A stretch of 64,000 nucleotides of DNA from Unio delphinus (GCA_029339505.1 JAQISU010001235.1:32587315-32651314); one strand, 5' to 3'. Counted from the first letter of the stretch, positions 58,701 through 61,800 are shown. Numbers and translations: made by a program. Notes: a model not told the origin generated them from the sequence alone.

Positions 58701-58889
58701 GAAATTTTTCACATCCTGTGTAAGGTCAATGATGTCAGCCTGGTCCACAATATATGATTCCTGTCGATCCTCCAGACCAATTGCACTAAGTGATGCACTT
58801 TTCATCATCGTCCTACCAGTACGTGGTGACCCCTTCATACTGCTTTGGCGAAAGGTCCTGCTGTCCACACCAGGGATAGTAAAAGCAAA
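111..58889 (-). CDS. F-BAR + RhoGAP GTPase-activating protein (ARHGAP29/ARHGAP45/GMIP family), 18 exons, partial
   Basis: Eighteen exons with GT/AG borders and matching phases give 723 continuous codons: 58889-58655, 57051-56908, 55248-55164, 54053-53993, 50102-50033, 44665-44525, 42871-42807, 41479-41435, 40031-39966, 32962-32882, 32366-32172, 27900-27763, 22164-22108, 21346-21207, 4404-4313, 3742-3516, 2876-2745, 305-111. Family members bend or sense membranes through F-BAR and switch off RhoA-type GTPases at the plasma membrane or cortex. Codons about 200-460 form the F-BAR helices (AKAWSKYLKDLMTYIE and ELEYAKNLARLA are family hallmarks). Codons about 510-615 are a Ser-rich linker. From codon 620 comes RhoGAP, with GIYRVSG (arginine finger, codon 662) and KLYLRQLPEPLL. 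The C1 zinc finger normally just before RhoGAP is absent from the chain. The RhoGAP C-terminus continues beyond base 1, and the first exon or exons lie above 58,889 and were not found. Family assignment is firm; I cannot choose between the three paralogues. Confidence 0.93.
1384..1570. repeat. 29-bp minisatellite, about 6 units
   Basis: TGCA anchors recur at 1387, 1416, 1445, 1474, 1503, 1532 and (as TGCC) 1561, exactly 29 bp apart. The core is ACTGAAATGGATAACAAATT. Units differ by a few substitutions. Confidence 0.9.
2090..2245 (+). repeat. degraded SINE-like repeat
   Basis: It contains TGTCCTTGGGAAAGGCACTT, close to the conserved 'CTTGGGCAAGGCACTT' core found in many invertebrate SINEs. 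This is preceded by a tRNA-like ATCTGGTAGTGTCAGACT. It is heavily decayed. Confidence 0.45.
2745..2876 (-). CDS. F-BAR/RhoGAP gene, exon 17 (RhoGAP start)
   Basis: 44 codons, phase 0/0. It encodes HQGKRRNTTFGVDFQEQ and VPPIITKCLKEVERRGICLK. This is the first segment of the RhoGAP fold, matching vertebrate '-FG-DF---VP-II-KC--E-E'. The first residues align to what follows the last C1 cysteine in vertebrates. Confidence 0.94.
3143..3250 (+). repeat. tRNA-related SINE fragment (second type)
   Basis: TAGCTCAGCTGGTAGTGTC resembles a tRNA A box, and GGTCATGGGTTTAATAACC about 30 bp later resembles a decayed B box. It is not a functional tRNA gene because the acceptor arms do not pair. Confidence 0.5.
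3516..3742 (-). CDS. F-BAR/RhoGAP gene, exon 16 (Ser-rich linker)
   Basis: 227 nt, phase 1 in and phase 0 out. It encodes KYRTPAWSLVGNETDSASGS, a run of Ser, and SVDDLDSDISSDVKQLL, ending in QGILK. In vertebrate relatives the sequence after this linker is the C1 finger. Here the next exon in phase is already RhoGAP. Confidence 0.88.
4313..4404 (-). CDS. F-BAR/RhoGAP gene, exon 15 (linker)
   Basis: 92 nt, phase 2 in and phase 1 out. It encodes EIDGRKVSGDSNISDPSGSR then EGSPPISQQK, a disordered Ser/Pro linker. The acceptor is ATTTCAG and the donor GTAATA. It follows a 16.8-kb intron filled with mobile elements. Confidence 0.82.
4583..4812 (-). repeat. tRNA-derived SINE, copy 1
   Basis: This is the reverse complement of the family best seen at 55,862. 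It has the 3' part (GGGATTTAATGCCATTTTTC, then CTATACATGG) followed by decayed B- and A-box regions near 4,740-4,812. It lies in the 16.8-kb intron next to exon 15. Confidence 0.7.
5230..6300. repeat. tandem pair of about 0.5-kb repeats
   Basis: Sequence at 5230-5700 recurs at 5795-6300 in the same orientation. Shared blocks include GTGTCCAGATTTTAGACTTT, CACACAGACAGGYGAACCT and AAAAGTAGGATAAGGTRGAC, and both end in AAAACAGCAAAAACCTC. Identity is roughly 75-80% by eye. No intact coding frame is present. Just upstream, 5133-5205 holds a minus-strand SINE-like core (AAAGTGCCTTACCCAAGGAC). Confidence 0.75.
6622..8500 (+). mobile_element. pogo/Tigger-like element remnant A
   Basis: It shares about 1.8 kb with remnant B at 29,966-31,470, starting at AAATCAGAATTAAATACAGT and CCTACCCATTTATATTGACA. 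The coding part is a decayed CENP-B-type N-terminus (see 7660-8045). The right end is not clearly delimited. Confidence 0.7.
7660..8045 (+). pseudogene. Tigger/CENP-B-like transposase N-terminus, decayed (copy A)
   Basis: Fragments in shifting frames give KYLAVKEIE, SIKKDYVEGNCAPQRKKQKT and KISVENFTATSGWFSRFNV. These are the psq-type and CENPB-type helix-turn-helix domains of pogo-group transposases, which bind element ends. The intact-looking counterpart is at 30,619. No DDE catalytic domain remains. Confidence 0.7.
8774..9569. other. intronic sequence without recognisable features
   Basis: AT-rich unique-looking sequence between the hAT element and the 43-bp satellite. A short open stretch at 8911-9150 on the minus strand shows no recognisable protein. 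Confidence 0.5.
9570..10127. repeat. 43-bp minisatellite, 13 units
   Basis: The unit runs CAATACCAGTTCTAAAAATG, then CAATGAATGAGTTACCAAAC, then AGT. There are thirteen near-identical copies. The first has one extra T and the last has lost 2 bp. The last unit merges into the terminal sequence of the Tigger element that starts at 10,124. Confidence 0.97.
10124..11797. mobile_element. pogo/Tigger-like element remnant C
   Basis: The left end is CAGTCAAACCCACTTATCTC. The right end, read inward, is CAGTCAAACCCACTTTTCTC, giving a terminal inverted repeat of about 22 bp. Internal sequence around 10,430-10,530 matches the 3' untranslated part of remnants A and B (GTGAATAGCCTCATCCC). No transposase is readable. 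A 52-bp tandem array sits inside. TA duplications are not visible at either flank. Confidence 0.75.
10497..10809. repeat. 52-bp minisatellite, 6 units
   Basis: Units start TACCTAAAATCCAGATCTAT and end ACTATACTTTTT. Start points are 10497, 10549, 10601 and so on at exactly 52 bp. The copies are essentially identical, so the expansion is recent. Confidence 0.97.
11975..13100 (+). mobile_element. 5'-truncated CR1/jockey-like LINE
   Basis: It encodes the C-terminal part of a reverse transcriptase. GVPQGSILGPVLF and the catalytic YADDTQ are intact, followed by SWMICNNLQMNDDKTEAILI. Several frameshifts and stops then occur, with conserved tail words (YLHSYSDNR, QGPAMWNELL). The 3' end has AAAGCGTTTAG and closes in an (ATT)n tail at about 13,083-13,097, typical of such LINEs. 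A second copy lies at 48,095-48,625 on the minus strand. Confidence 0.88.
13101..13770. other. intronic sequence without recognisable features
   Basis: AT-rich sequence between the LINE tail and the DIRS-like fragment. I see no coding or repeat structure. Confidence 0.5.
13770..14115 (+). pseudogene. DIRS-like retroelement ORF, left part (interrupted)
   Basis: It encodes a Cys-rich knuckle (KFFNSTCGCHRTTCQFLHTC then NMC) like the CCCH-type finger of DIRS-group polyproteins. After decayed sequence comes HIDINRLQLEL, which runs to the TTAA at 14,112. Skipping the transposon 14,116-17,658 and one TTAA, the frame continues as LNHPDSKFVQNLPSGLKHGF. That is a recognisable start of the DIRS reverse-transcriptase region. 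Confidence 0.65.
14270..14307. promoter_or_regulatory. candidate promoter elements of ballast gene copy 1
   Basis: GCTTACTTCCC followed by TGACGTCAT (a perfect CRE/ATF-type palindrome) lies 52-60 bp before the ATG at 14,359. The same pair in mirror order sits at 17,466-17,492, in front of the THAP gene. The two divergent ends therefore seem to carry matching promoters. Function is inferred from the motif and placement only. Confidence 0.45.
14359..15639 (+). CDS. stand-alone P2X7 cytoplasmic (ballast) domain protein, copy 1
   Basis: Three exons (14359-14585, 14939-15151, 15519-15639) with GT/AG borders and consistent phases encode 186 residues. Residues 1-72 are acidic and Ser-rich. Then comes the ballast domain: W-CSCQHC, KCCKD, ISCITEH, ANCLNEHVL, LYRYIAYRRFVRWIYQRL and LPSCVVKAIRDKF. 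In vertebrate P2X7 this C-terminal domain binds two zinc ions through such cysteines and also guanine nucleotide. Here there are no transmembrane helices and no P2X ectodomain, so it is not a channel. The gene is intact although the transposase beside it is not. Its role is unknown. It could be an accessory protein of the transposon or a domain exported to the host. Confidence 0.9.
15713..17403 (-). pseudogene. THAP-domain DDE transposase, decayed and internally deleted, copy 1
   Basis: It starts at ATG 17,403 with a THAP finger: C-x4-C (YCVAFNC), FEFPKDEKWRKAWI and RLCAKHF (C-x2-H). The closing AIPSIF motif is present near 17,140-17,160 but in a shifted frame. Downstream are pieces at 16,340-16,670 (linker, with stops). 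Next comes KLGGDAHCCSPGHTAKYGSY with NLESGKILDLQLVQ (first catalytic Asp region, 16,196-16,340). Then VALHFNENVNRGQTV and the C-terminal exon YIDDLFDELLIRR (15,720-15,900). The stretch holding the second Asp and the Glu is missing. It normally would bind element ends and cut at TTAA; this copy cannot. Confidence 0.82.
17466..17492. promoter_or_regulatory. candidate promoter elements of THAP gene copy 1
   Basis: TGACGTCA (17,466) and GGGAAGTAAGC (17,482) are upstream of the THAP start at 17,403 on the minus strand. They mirror the order and spacing found at the other end of the element. Confidence 0.45.
17659..18090 (+). pseudogene. DIRS-like retroelement ORF, right part
   Basis: It continues the frame broken at 14,115: LNHPDSKFVQNLPSGLKHGF, KECKNLHPACKQPYIVDQLL and AKECAKGIMLGYF. 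The 'HPD--FV---L-SGL--GFD' and 'VDQLL-KEC-KG-MLGPF' patterns are typical of the reverse-transcriptase start in DIRS/Ngaro-like elements. After 17,880 the frame shifts and the RT core is absent. Confidence 0.65.
18602..20677. mobile_element. TTA-flanked element with 44-bp inverted repeats carrying an unknown gene
   Basis: It is flanked by TTA at 18,599-18,601 and 20,678-20,680. The ends read inward start GGCCGCAATTAAAAATATCT and GGCCAAAATTAAAATTAAGT, both continuing to GTTTC-CCTTACCC. They agree at 35 of 44 positions. GGCC-type ends with TTA duplications resemble PIF/Harbinger (inference). There is no DDE transposase. The only gene is the minus-strand pair of exons at 20,460-19,354, so the element is non-autonomous. 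Confidence 0.75.
19354..20460 (-). CDS. unknown two-exon protein with C-terminal zinc-ribbon-like motif
   Basis: Exon 1 is 20460-19956 (phase 1 out, donor GTATAA) and exon 2 is 19589-19354 (acceptor TTTTAG). Together they encode 246 residues. A second Met (MTGMAG) near 20,430 could be the real start. The N-terminal half has KRKYEEDFIICVSVIAKC and TWDDVYHDITNDTDF. The middle is Ser/Thr-rich. The end has ICAHCGAIG and VLPVCQQCLASG (two C-x2-C pairs), then a basic tail. I do not recognise the family. A CpG-rich stretch at 20,461-20,560 fits a promoter. It sits within the TTA-flanked inverted repeats, so it is either element-encoded or captured. Confidence 0.65.
20681..21206. other. intronic gap with MITE-like tail
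   Basis: No coding signal. 21,085-21,195 (GGACCACCTGTCTTGAGAA, then TCTCATAACAGGTTTTACTG) resembles repeat sequence at 61,070-61,220, so a small DNA-transposon remnant is likely. Confidence 0.35.
21207..21346 (-). CDS. F-BAR/RhoGAP gene, exon 14
   Basis: 140 nt, phase 0 in and phase 2 out. It encodes YSTLCEATKCYEPGSQYREF and continues to FKFETYSQSVR. The vertebrate pattern 'LCES-K-YDPG-QY' aligns here. The donor is GTAAGA. Codon 508 is completed by a single base in the next exon, 16.8 kb away. Confidence 0.92.
22108..22164 (-). CDS. F-BAR/RhoGAP gene, exon 13
   Basis: 57 nt, phase 0/0. It encodes VTIDYFQLLQTVSAAVPIQ, the end of the F-BAR. The acceptor is CCTTTAG and the donor GTAAGT. Confidence 0.85.
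22822..23067 (+). repeat. tRNA-derived SINE, copy 2
   Basis: It has the A box (GTGGCCGAGTGGTCTAAAGC), a decayed B box (GGTTTGAGTCT) and the family body (TTCTTCCTCCACCAATAATA, CTGGCCACCATGTATAGCCT). The tail is ATTAAACCCTACAACAACC. Nearly full length. Confidence 0.88.
23068..27130. other. intron 12-13 interior, mostly unassigned
   Basis: AT-rich, with (TA)n at 24,059-24,091. A 73-codon open stretch on the minus strand at 24,852-25,073 (EFEKIFDSHILVVKNSKNER) looks protein-like but is unrecognised. At 26,110-26,440 a decayed minus-strand coding-like segment (FNTEIEQLGTYQWVVMLESL) is interrupted by stops. No family assignment. Confidence 0.4.
27135..27312 (+). repeat. tRNA-derived SINE, copy 3 (internally deleted head)
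   Basis: It starts GGGGGCCCGAGTGACC. It then lacks part of the A-to-B box interval and resumes at GTGGGGTCGACTCTC. The family body TTCTTCCTCCACCATTTATA and CTGGCCGCCATGAATAGCCT is present. Confidence 0.8.
27763..27900 (-). CDS. F-BAR/RhoGAP gene, exon 12
   Basis: 46 codons, phase 0/0. It encodes AAESETTYKACIAEANSRQQ and a helix ending QCDETIKK. The 'Y-x-x-C-V-x-E-A-N' pattern is typical of the distal F-BAR helix in this family. The acceptor is GTTAG and the donor GTAGGG. Confidence 0.92.
28168..28408 (-). repeat. tRNA-derived SINE, copy 4
   Basis: Reverse complement of the family. It begins with a (GTT)n tail, then ATTTTTCAGCACATGATAGG, GCTACTGGCAAGCTTTCTCA and an A-box remnant CTTTAGACTATTC, and ends at CAGGGCC. 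Confidence 0.8.
29536..29640 (-). repeat. tRNA-derived SINE, copy 5 (truncated)
   Basis: Only the 3' part of the family is preserved in reverse orientation (GGTTTTAACACCATTTTTCA, CTATACATGGTGGCCAGTAT). Confidence 0.7.
29966..31470 (+). mobile_element. pogo/Tigger-like element remnant B
   Basis: It is collinear with remnant A (6622-8500): CCTACCCATTTATATTGACA at the left, the CENP-B-like coding segment in the middle, and shared 3' sequence to GTACTCAAAATTTCC and beyond. It is better preserved than A, but the DDE domain is absent. Confidence 0.75.
30619..31060 (+). pseudogene. Tigger/CENP-B-like DNA-binding N-terminus (copy B)
   Basis: From ATG 30,619: LRLNLQSLETKYLAVEDGTS and SIKNDHVEGNCVPQR form a psq-type helix-turn-helix. 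After a frame change at about 30,900 comes EKEFARKLSVENFDATSGWL, a CENPB-type helix-turn-helix. It ends before any catalytic domain. It could only act as a DNA-binding remnant. Confidence 0.75.
31471..32171. other. intronic sequence without recognisable features
   Basis: AT-rich, with no coding or repeat structure that I can name. Confidence 0.45.
32172..32366 (-). CDS. F-BAR/RhoGAP gene, exon 11
   Basis: 65 codons, phase 0/0. It continues the long coiled coil (SRQQEYEKAKELAQKVESDK), then a Ser-rich insert (SSLSGSQQSISSSK) and a Lys/Glu-rich return. The acceptor is TTGCAG and the donor GTAGTG. Confidence 0.92.
32882..32962 (-). CDS. F-BAR/RhoGAP gene, exon 10
   Basis: 81 nt, phase 0/0. It encodes PLMARKMEHDKMRKAVKETW then MKEVKKM, a basic F-BAR helix. 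The acceptor is TTTTTTCAG and the donor GTATGA. Confidence 0.9.
33090..33946. repeat. degenerate local repeats ('GGTTCTTGAGCTATGCTGAT' family)
   Basis: The word ATGGTTC-T-AGCTATGCT recurs at 33,096, 33,432 and 33,597. The upstream part (GACATCAGAATATGTTGAAC) recurs at 33,408 and 33,919, with a related word at 39,598. The copy at 33,919 is cut by ballast transposon copy 2. Confidence 0.65.
33650..33812. repeat. interspersed repeat with CCCCTAGGGGATACACT end
   Basis: It contains repeated CCCCCARTTTTGACACYAA blocks and ends CACCCCTAGGGGATACACTG. A reverse-oriented relative is at 46,535-46,625 (CAGTGTATCCCCTAGGAGTG). Confidence 0.6.
34131..34574 (+). repeat. 222-bp tandem duplication of ballast exon 1
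   Basis: 34131-34352 and 34353-34574 are nearly identical and both carry the start region and first coding segment (MENSENDFPYCSVSVNNLPY). The second copy joins to the splice donor. The first ends at a stop soon after RMMRIS. The first copy may act as an upstream ORF or an alternative first exon. Confidence 0.92.
34434..36545 (+). CDS. stand-alone P2X7 cytoplasmic (ballast) domain protein, copy 2
   Basis: Three exons (34434-34618, 35531-35746, 36398-36545) in consistent phase encode 182 residues. An in-frame ATG at 34,389 would add 15 residues. The acidic/Ser N-terminus is followed by W-CDCGYC, RLCCQE, LICITLHQSFIANCLNRHML, KHMAYLYFVKWIWHRLG and LPSCVLSKIKESF. The domain order and all key cysteines match copy 1 and the vertebrate P2X7 C-terminus. 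No membrane segment is present. Intron 1 contains a 68-bp (AT)n tract. The gene is intact while the neighbouring transposase is not. Function is unknown. Confidence 0.9.
34653..34720. repeat. (AT)34 microsatellite
   Basis: Uninterrupted 68-bp AT dinucleotide run in intron 1 of ballast gene copy 2. Confidence 0.98.
36597..39180 (-). pseudogene. THAP-domain DDE transposase, decayed, copy 2
   Basis: It starts at ATG 39,180 with a THAP finger (PHCAAFGCS, FFRFPKDRIRRTAWIH) broken by a stop. The closing motif LKPTAVPDII is found near 38,940, then a basic linker ending at donor GTAAAT. Further pieces are an acidic stretch at 37,890-38,190 (EDSDNENEPSSEDD) and NVCRSCCLPFQTF with VCVSGHISEW at 37,690-37,830. 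Next is IDARCDSTGFSAKYGAYTLM with DLEAKKVIDIQLVQ at 37,450-37,620 (first catalytic Asp region). The C-terminal exon (ALLKQALLDLRQDL) is at 36,597-36,735. The central DDE segment between 36,740 and 37,440 is not readable. Domain order matches copy 1. Confidence 0.78.
36740..37440. other. non-coding gap inside transposon copy 2
   Basis: The catalytic core of the transposase would be expected here, but only AT-rich sequence with no coding frame is seen. A GC-richer patch (36,947-37,030) could be a small insertion. Confidence 0.4.
39966..40031 (-). CDS. F-BAR/RhoGAP gene, exon 9
   Basis: 66 nt, phase 0/0. It encodes the F-BAR helix DVEYAKTCHATLALLQSSKF followed by IE. The acceptor is TTTATAG and the donor GTAAGC. 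Ballast transposon copy 2 ends about 480 bp downstream in the following intron. Confidence 0.9.
40032..41434. other. intron 8-9, no features
   Basis: AT-rich intron sequence between exons 8 and 9. Nothing recognisable on either strand. Confidence 0.5.
41435..41479 (-). CDS. F-BAR/RhoGAP gene, exon 8 (45 nt)
   Basis: A 45-nt exon in phase 0/0 encoding GYLPLQSIYCTVLSQ. This matches the family pattern in which a 'LPLQ-IY-ALEQD' loop links two F-BAR helices. The acceptor is TTTCCAG and the donor GTTAGT. Confidence 0.85.
41924..42732. mobile_element. 809-bp non-autonomous element with CATACATGCCAACC ends
   Basis: The left end CATACATGCCAACC and the right end (read inward) CATACATGCCAACC are perfect 14-bp inverted repeats. 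Flanks are ATAAAA on both sides (41,918-41,923 and 42,733-42,738). Subterminal GCGTAATCC/GGCGTAAT motifs recur (AAAAAGCGTAATCC at about 41,990 and 42,640). No ORF is present. The superfamily is undetermined. Confidence 0.8.
42807..42871 (-). CDS. F-BAR/RhoGAP gene, exon 7 (F-BAR core)
   Basis: 65 nt, phase 1 in and phase 0 out. It encodes ELEYAKNLARLAATTNPVLT plus EE, the F-BAR signature in which E-x-EYAK-x-L-x-x-LA is diagnostic of the superfamily. The donor is GTTTGT. Confidence 0.93.
43573..43816 (+). repeat. tRNA-derived SINE, copy 6
   Basis: Full-length: GGGGCCCTTAGTGGCCAAGT, GGTTCAAGTCTC (B box), TTCTTCCTCCACAATTAATA, and the end GCGTTAAACCCAACAAG. Confidence 0.9.
44525..44665 (-). CDS. 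F-BAR/RhoGAP gene, exon 6 (start of F-BAR)
   Basis: Codons 199-246, phase 1 in and phase 1 out. It opens the F-BAR domain with LTVEQIDETLIGLQAGLDLA and AKAWSKYLKDLMTYIERRAQ, very close to the vertebrate ARHGAP45/ARHGAP29 helix 1. The donor is GTCAGT. Confidence 0.92.
44666..45159. other. intronic sequence without recognisable features
   Basis: AT-rich part of the intron between exons 5 and 6. Nothing recognised. Confidence 0.45.
45160..45361 (+). repeat. tRNA-derived SINE, copy 7 (internal deletion)
   Basis: The head and B box (GGTTCAAGTCTCGGGCTC) are present. The body after GGTTCTTTCCGGGTT is deleted and resumes at CTTGTGTTAAAGG, ending GCCAACAAC. Confidence 0.82.
45677..46530. mobile_element. 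TA-flanked non-autonomous element (CAGTAGTCCCCCTC family), copy 1
   Basis: The left end TACAGTAGTCCCCCTCTTAA and about 0.8 kb of body match copy 2 at 57,209 (GTTTGTATT-AAAAGTACCCCTCAA, TTATCTCTATCGT, ACATTATTTTAGAAG). The right terminus is lost near 46,530. A block at 46,421-46,482 is foreign (a copy of part of the hAT pseudogene at 47,011-47,072). Confidence 0.75.
46753..48095 (-). pseudogene. hAT-family transposase-derived (KIAA1586/ZNF862-like) pseudogene
   Basis: Read from 48,095 down. KKVIFFGTDGANVMVGSKSG with VGVRL, then ALVAHWAAANIAYM, then MRWLSHHDAVQAIENYWGC come first. The C-terminal dimerisation part at 47,210-46,753 follows: LDAISLAIPLTSVPCERVFS then HKRNNLSLKSLHEKMLVRYE. Frames shift repeatedly, so it is not functional. 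Such genes descend from domesticated or free hAT transposases. It lies in the intron between exons 5 and 6. Confidence 0.78.
48095..48625 (-). mobile_element. CR1/jockey-like LINE 3' fragment
   Basis: This is the reverse complement of the LINE at 11,975-13,100. It shares the blocks CTGCAGATGAATGATGATAA, GATCAGAGCACACCTCC and TTTCACTGACAGACTCCAGT, and the coding end QRSFAYQGPTTWNKLPIE. Both ends are truncated. It abuts the hAT pseudogene. Confidence 0.85.
48626..50032. other. intronic sequence with AT microsatellites
   Basis: No coding signal recognised. It contains (AT)n at 49,724-49,743 and clusters at 49,951-50,000, followed by (CA)n just before exon 5. Open stretches at 48,801-49,254 match no family I know. 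Confidence 0.45.
50033..50102 (-). CDS. F-BAR/RhoGAP gene, exon 5
   Basis: 70 nt, phase 0 in and phase 1 out. It encodes SYDNLLAVSHENETIQERDE followed by EES. The acceptor is TTTTTTCCAG and the donor GTAGTT. It lies directly beside an (AT)n tract in the downstream intron. Confidence 0.8.
50844..51645 (-). pseudogene. hAT-like transposase C-terminal segment
   Basis: From 51,645 it reads CEAGREVESRCDLILTQYGK and RTDDRLDEVFYSVLSKRNEY. After a frame change near 51,400 it continues QERGFSINKQVSVENLSRES, then LDKKKAEEKDEKKNPKGKKR and a coiled coil with ALRRRAEEKMTVVASL. 'ERGFSINK' corresponds to the dimerisation signature of hAT proteins. The family is common as uncharacterised proteins in marine invertebrates. 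It belongs with the finger at 52,125-52,325. Confidence 0.7.
51747..51788. repeat. poly-T tract
   Basis: About 40 bases of T broken once by ATAA, inside the hAT-like element between the finger and the C-terminal segment. Confidence 0.9.
52125..52325 (-). pseudogene. BED-like zinc finger N-terminus of the same hAT-like gene
   Basis: ATG at 52,325. FNDIWLEQEKYKEWLQKN is followed by KRKAFCTLCKKTINLASMGE and LTSHAKG, a C-x2-C...H finger as found at hAT N-termini. The frame stops at 52,125 and the next readable part is 480 bp downstream, so about 400 residues are missing. Confidence 0.65.
53330..53700. repeat. degenerate minisatellite, unit about 32 bp
   Basis: Recurring CTCAGAAATCATATATCATA and ACAGTATCTGCA words, about nine units of uneven length. 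It is older and more diverged than the 43- and 52-bp arrays. Confidence 0.8.
53993..54053 (-). CDS. F-BAR/RhoGAP gene, exon 4
   Basis: 61 nt, phase 2 in and phase 0 out. It encodes VSEYLMGDLQHGREKEVMTK. The acceptor is TTTCAG and the donor GTATTT. It is too short to find without the family and phase context. Confidence 0.82.
54291..54498 (+). repeat. tRNA-derived SINE, copy 8 (5'-truncated)
   Basis: It starts at GATCACTGACATCTCACCTG (A box lost). The B box GGTTCAAATCTC, the body CCTCCACCATTTAGACTGGC and the tail AAACCCAACAACAATAAA are present. Confidence 0.88.
55164..55248 (-). CDS. F-BAR/RhoGAP gene, exon 3
   Basis: 85 nt, phase 1 in and phase 2 out, with acceptor TCAACAG and donor GTAAAT. 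It encodes an acidic helix ending in DAIDQLALAFSSS. The helix continues that of exon 2. Confidence 0.83.
55862..56128 (+). repeat. tRNA-derived SINE, copy 9 (best preserved)
   Basis: GGGGCCCCGAGTGGCCGAGT, then A box, GGTTCGAGTCT (perfect B box), TTCTTCCTCCACCACTAATA, CTGGCCGCCATGTATAGCCT, GCGTTAAACC and an A-rich tail. This is the least decayed copy. The head is like a class II (Leu/Ser-type) tRNA. It may belong to a mollusc SINE family (inference). Confidence 0.93.
56129..56907. other. intronic sequence without recognisable features
   Basis: AT-rich. No repeat or coding structure noted between SINE copy 9 and exon 2. Confidence 0.45.
56908..57051 (-). CDS. F-BAR/RhoGAP gene, exon 2
   Basis: Codons 79-127, phase 1 in and phase 1 out. 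It encodes an amphipathic stretch with VLQRYPSLNSTELFSAAGAL, resembling the conserved N-terminal helical region upstream of F-BAR in ARHGAP29/45. Its acceptor ATTTCAG and donor GTAATT agree with both neighbours. Confidence 0.85.
57209..58438. mobile_element. TA-flanked non-autonomous element (CAGTAGTCC family), copy 2
   Basis: TA on both sides (57,207-57,208 and 58,439-58,440). The left end is CAGTAGTCCTCCTCTTGAAC and the right end, read inward, is CAGTAGTTCCCCTCTTATGC. TA targets and CAGT ends fit the pogo/Tc1-mariner group. 1,230 bp with no ORF. Inserted in the intron between exons 1 and 2. Confidence 0.85.
58655..58889 (-). CDS. F-BAR/RhoGAP gene, exon 1 in window (N-terminal region)
   Basis: Codons 1-78. 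The acceptor is TTGACAG before TTTGCTTTTACT, read in phase 0. The donor is GTAAGG after one base of codon 79. It encodes a basic Ser-rich stretch (SSMKGSPRTGRTMMKS) then an acidic helix (DLTQDVKNFSDTLARLKAVI). The reading frame is open at the acceptor, so earlier coding sequence probably exists. Internal Met codons could serve as alternative starts. Confidence 0.85.
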
Positions 58890-61800
58890 CTGTCAAGATA
58901 AGAAAATACAATAAATCAGTACATTTTAGAACCATTACATTATGCAAAATTTTATAAATTCTGATTACCTGTTAAGAAGCATTTGCTTCACAAAATGCAT
59001 TGGAGTTGAAAACTTAACAACCGTACTTGAAATTAGAAGCAAATATTTCCTGCAGAAATTCACAACTAGCAAACATATACTGTTCATAAAAGAAATGTTT
59101 TATCATGAATATGTTATACTGTAAACTCTGAGTTCCAATCTTTCCCAATGAAAGTTAATCTTTATTTCTGATCAAGCGAGAACCACGTATACAAGCAAAG
59201 TTTCTAGTAGTAAGACTGACAATGAAAATCACAACTGCACATAAGGAAAATTTTAGAACAATATACAAAAGAATGAAGTGTAGAAAAATTGTAGTTATAA
59301 TAAATTCAACAGAATAAGCGCATTCAGTCAACTTGTACTACACACCTAGTGCAAGCTGAAAAACAACACGACCTTGACCTTGAAAATATGACCAGAACTA
59401 GATTTATTATATATTCAAGTAAAGAGATATGTTTATACCATGCTTCATTCCTGCCATAAATAATTGTAGCATTAAGGTCCAGATATAACTCATGACTTTT
59501 GACACTGACCCCAAATTTGGTATACAAGTAATGCAACACACATTCTGGTGATGACACACATCCATGATGCATAGGGTTAGCACATCTGAAAAATTCTGGT
59601 TATTTAGTGCCAATTTGTTAACTCCAAAAAGAAATGGTATAACTGGAGAATAAACTCTTCCAAAGAAACTAACATATACTCTCCTCAAAGGTAAAGAAAT
59701 TGTAAATGTACTGCATATAAATTGTTAATGATGTACTGTATATAAAAAAGCTACAAAAGGTAATAGTTAAAATTTGGGGTCAAAATGTATAAATGAAGAA
59801 TTATCTCAAAGTACATAAAACATAGTAGAAAGTAAAAAGGGTAAAAATAGAATTGTAACTATTCATCGATACAAGTGATTTATTCTGTGACAGTATAATC
59901 ATTGATCCCAGCTACGAATGAGTCGGTTAATTTAAATTAGTTTAATCATGCTGTATACACAATAACATTTATAAGCGTTTGATCAACTGAAGCAAGTCCA
60001 CCCGACGTACAAACGGGGCTTCTAGAATTTCAGTATGTAGGATTTGCATGCCTTTTAACTTTTCTTTTATTCCACCTCTTTTATTTGATTCAAAATATAT
60101 ATTATATTTACATGTAACATAATACAAAGGAGGCCAGCTTTTAATTCAATGCAACAATACAACAATGCTTGCAGACATAGCTTTTACAGTAGATTGACAC
60201 ATTTTAGTTTAAATACACATTGTTTTTATGTTGATTCCTCTTAAGAAATAAAAAATAGAAATAAAACTCAAATTTCACTTAATAAAAATCATTTATCATT
60301 TAAATATTAATGTACAGCCTTGATGTTAAGTGTTAATTTCATTGATCACAGTTTCCGTGAATATCTTTAATTAGGTGTACTAAGAATGTAGTTTTTAAAA
60401 AAAACTGCAACACATTATATTACTTCTTATTAAAAGTTGATAATTTAAAACTTTTAATTAAAATTTCCAAGTTCTATCTAACGATTTCAATCATAAAATG
60501 ATTTTCTTCAAGTTCAAGAAATAGGGATCAATTTTGTGGGGAGAGGGAATTTTGTGATACAAAAAAATGGGACCCATTATTGACCCTGCGTTTTAAGAGG
60601 GTTCTTGAGTTATCAGGGCATGAGTTATCAAGGGAGTGGTGTATCTTTGATGGTTTTCACAACCACATGTCAATTATTATTCAAGAAGTTTCAAAAACTT
60701 TTCAAAGTATTTAAGGAATATTTTTCTTTTGCAAATTAAACTTCAATTTTAACTCTAATACAGGGCTTTCCCTAACAGATGGCAACCACTGAACCATACC
60801 ACCCTTTAAAGCATCTGTTGCCTGTTTTATGTCAAAATGTTTTAGAAAATAATGCTGCTGTGTGACAATGATTAATTACTGGATGCACCATGGATAGGAA
60901 TCATGAAATTTCATGTTATTATCCTAAAGCACAAACAATTATGGTCTTGATTCTTACCCTACTTTCATAATCCAACCCATTCTCAAAGACTTATTTCATT
61001 TGCTCTATCATTTTTCTTACAATTACTAGTTATGCAGTGGTAGAGTAGAAACTGCCTTAAACGAAGACAACTCCTTCTGCCAGCAACATATGGTCTCTCA
61101 ACTTCAAGACAGGTGGCTTCTTATTACAGGTCTAACACAGCATATAATCAAACAATCTCTACTGTGAAAACATGGTCTCTCAAGACAAGTGGTCACTTAA
61201 AAACTGTTTGTTCCAGACAGGTTGTACTTTACTTGTTTGGCTTGCCCTGTTTAATTACCAGTTGCCCAATGAAGTAAAAGGTTTAGGTGTTGCAAGTATA
61301 ACAGCATGGAACCAGTCTTATAAAACTGAAAATTTTCCTTATAATTTTAATAGTCTCCAATTTCCAAATATAGTCCAGAAATAACCCATTATTGCTATCT
61401 GTTATAATTAGCTCCATTTCAAATGAGTTTTATTTATTGTTTATTTCGAGTAATGTCTAAACATTTTTCTCTTTCAATGACTTTAAATTCCACAGAAGTC
61501 ATGAAATTATTTCAAAGGATCTTTACTGTGCAAACATTACTAGTCAAAGTAGAATCATAATTTGCACAAAGAAACAATGAAACCATAAAAAAATCCAGTA
61601 TGAAGTCAAGTTTCAGTGTATGGTATCTTGTTGTTTTGTTACTTACTTTCAGCTCAAACTATATCCATGACAAAATATTTAGCTTTTAAAAAAATAGAAA
61701 ATGTCTGCCAAAAATTGTAACAAGTTAAATTGGTCTACATTAAAAAACTGGACCTAGGGCAAACACTATAAAAGTTCCATCTCTGTATAAAAACAAAATT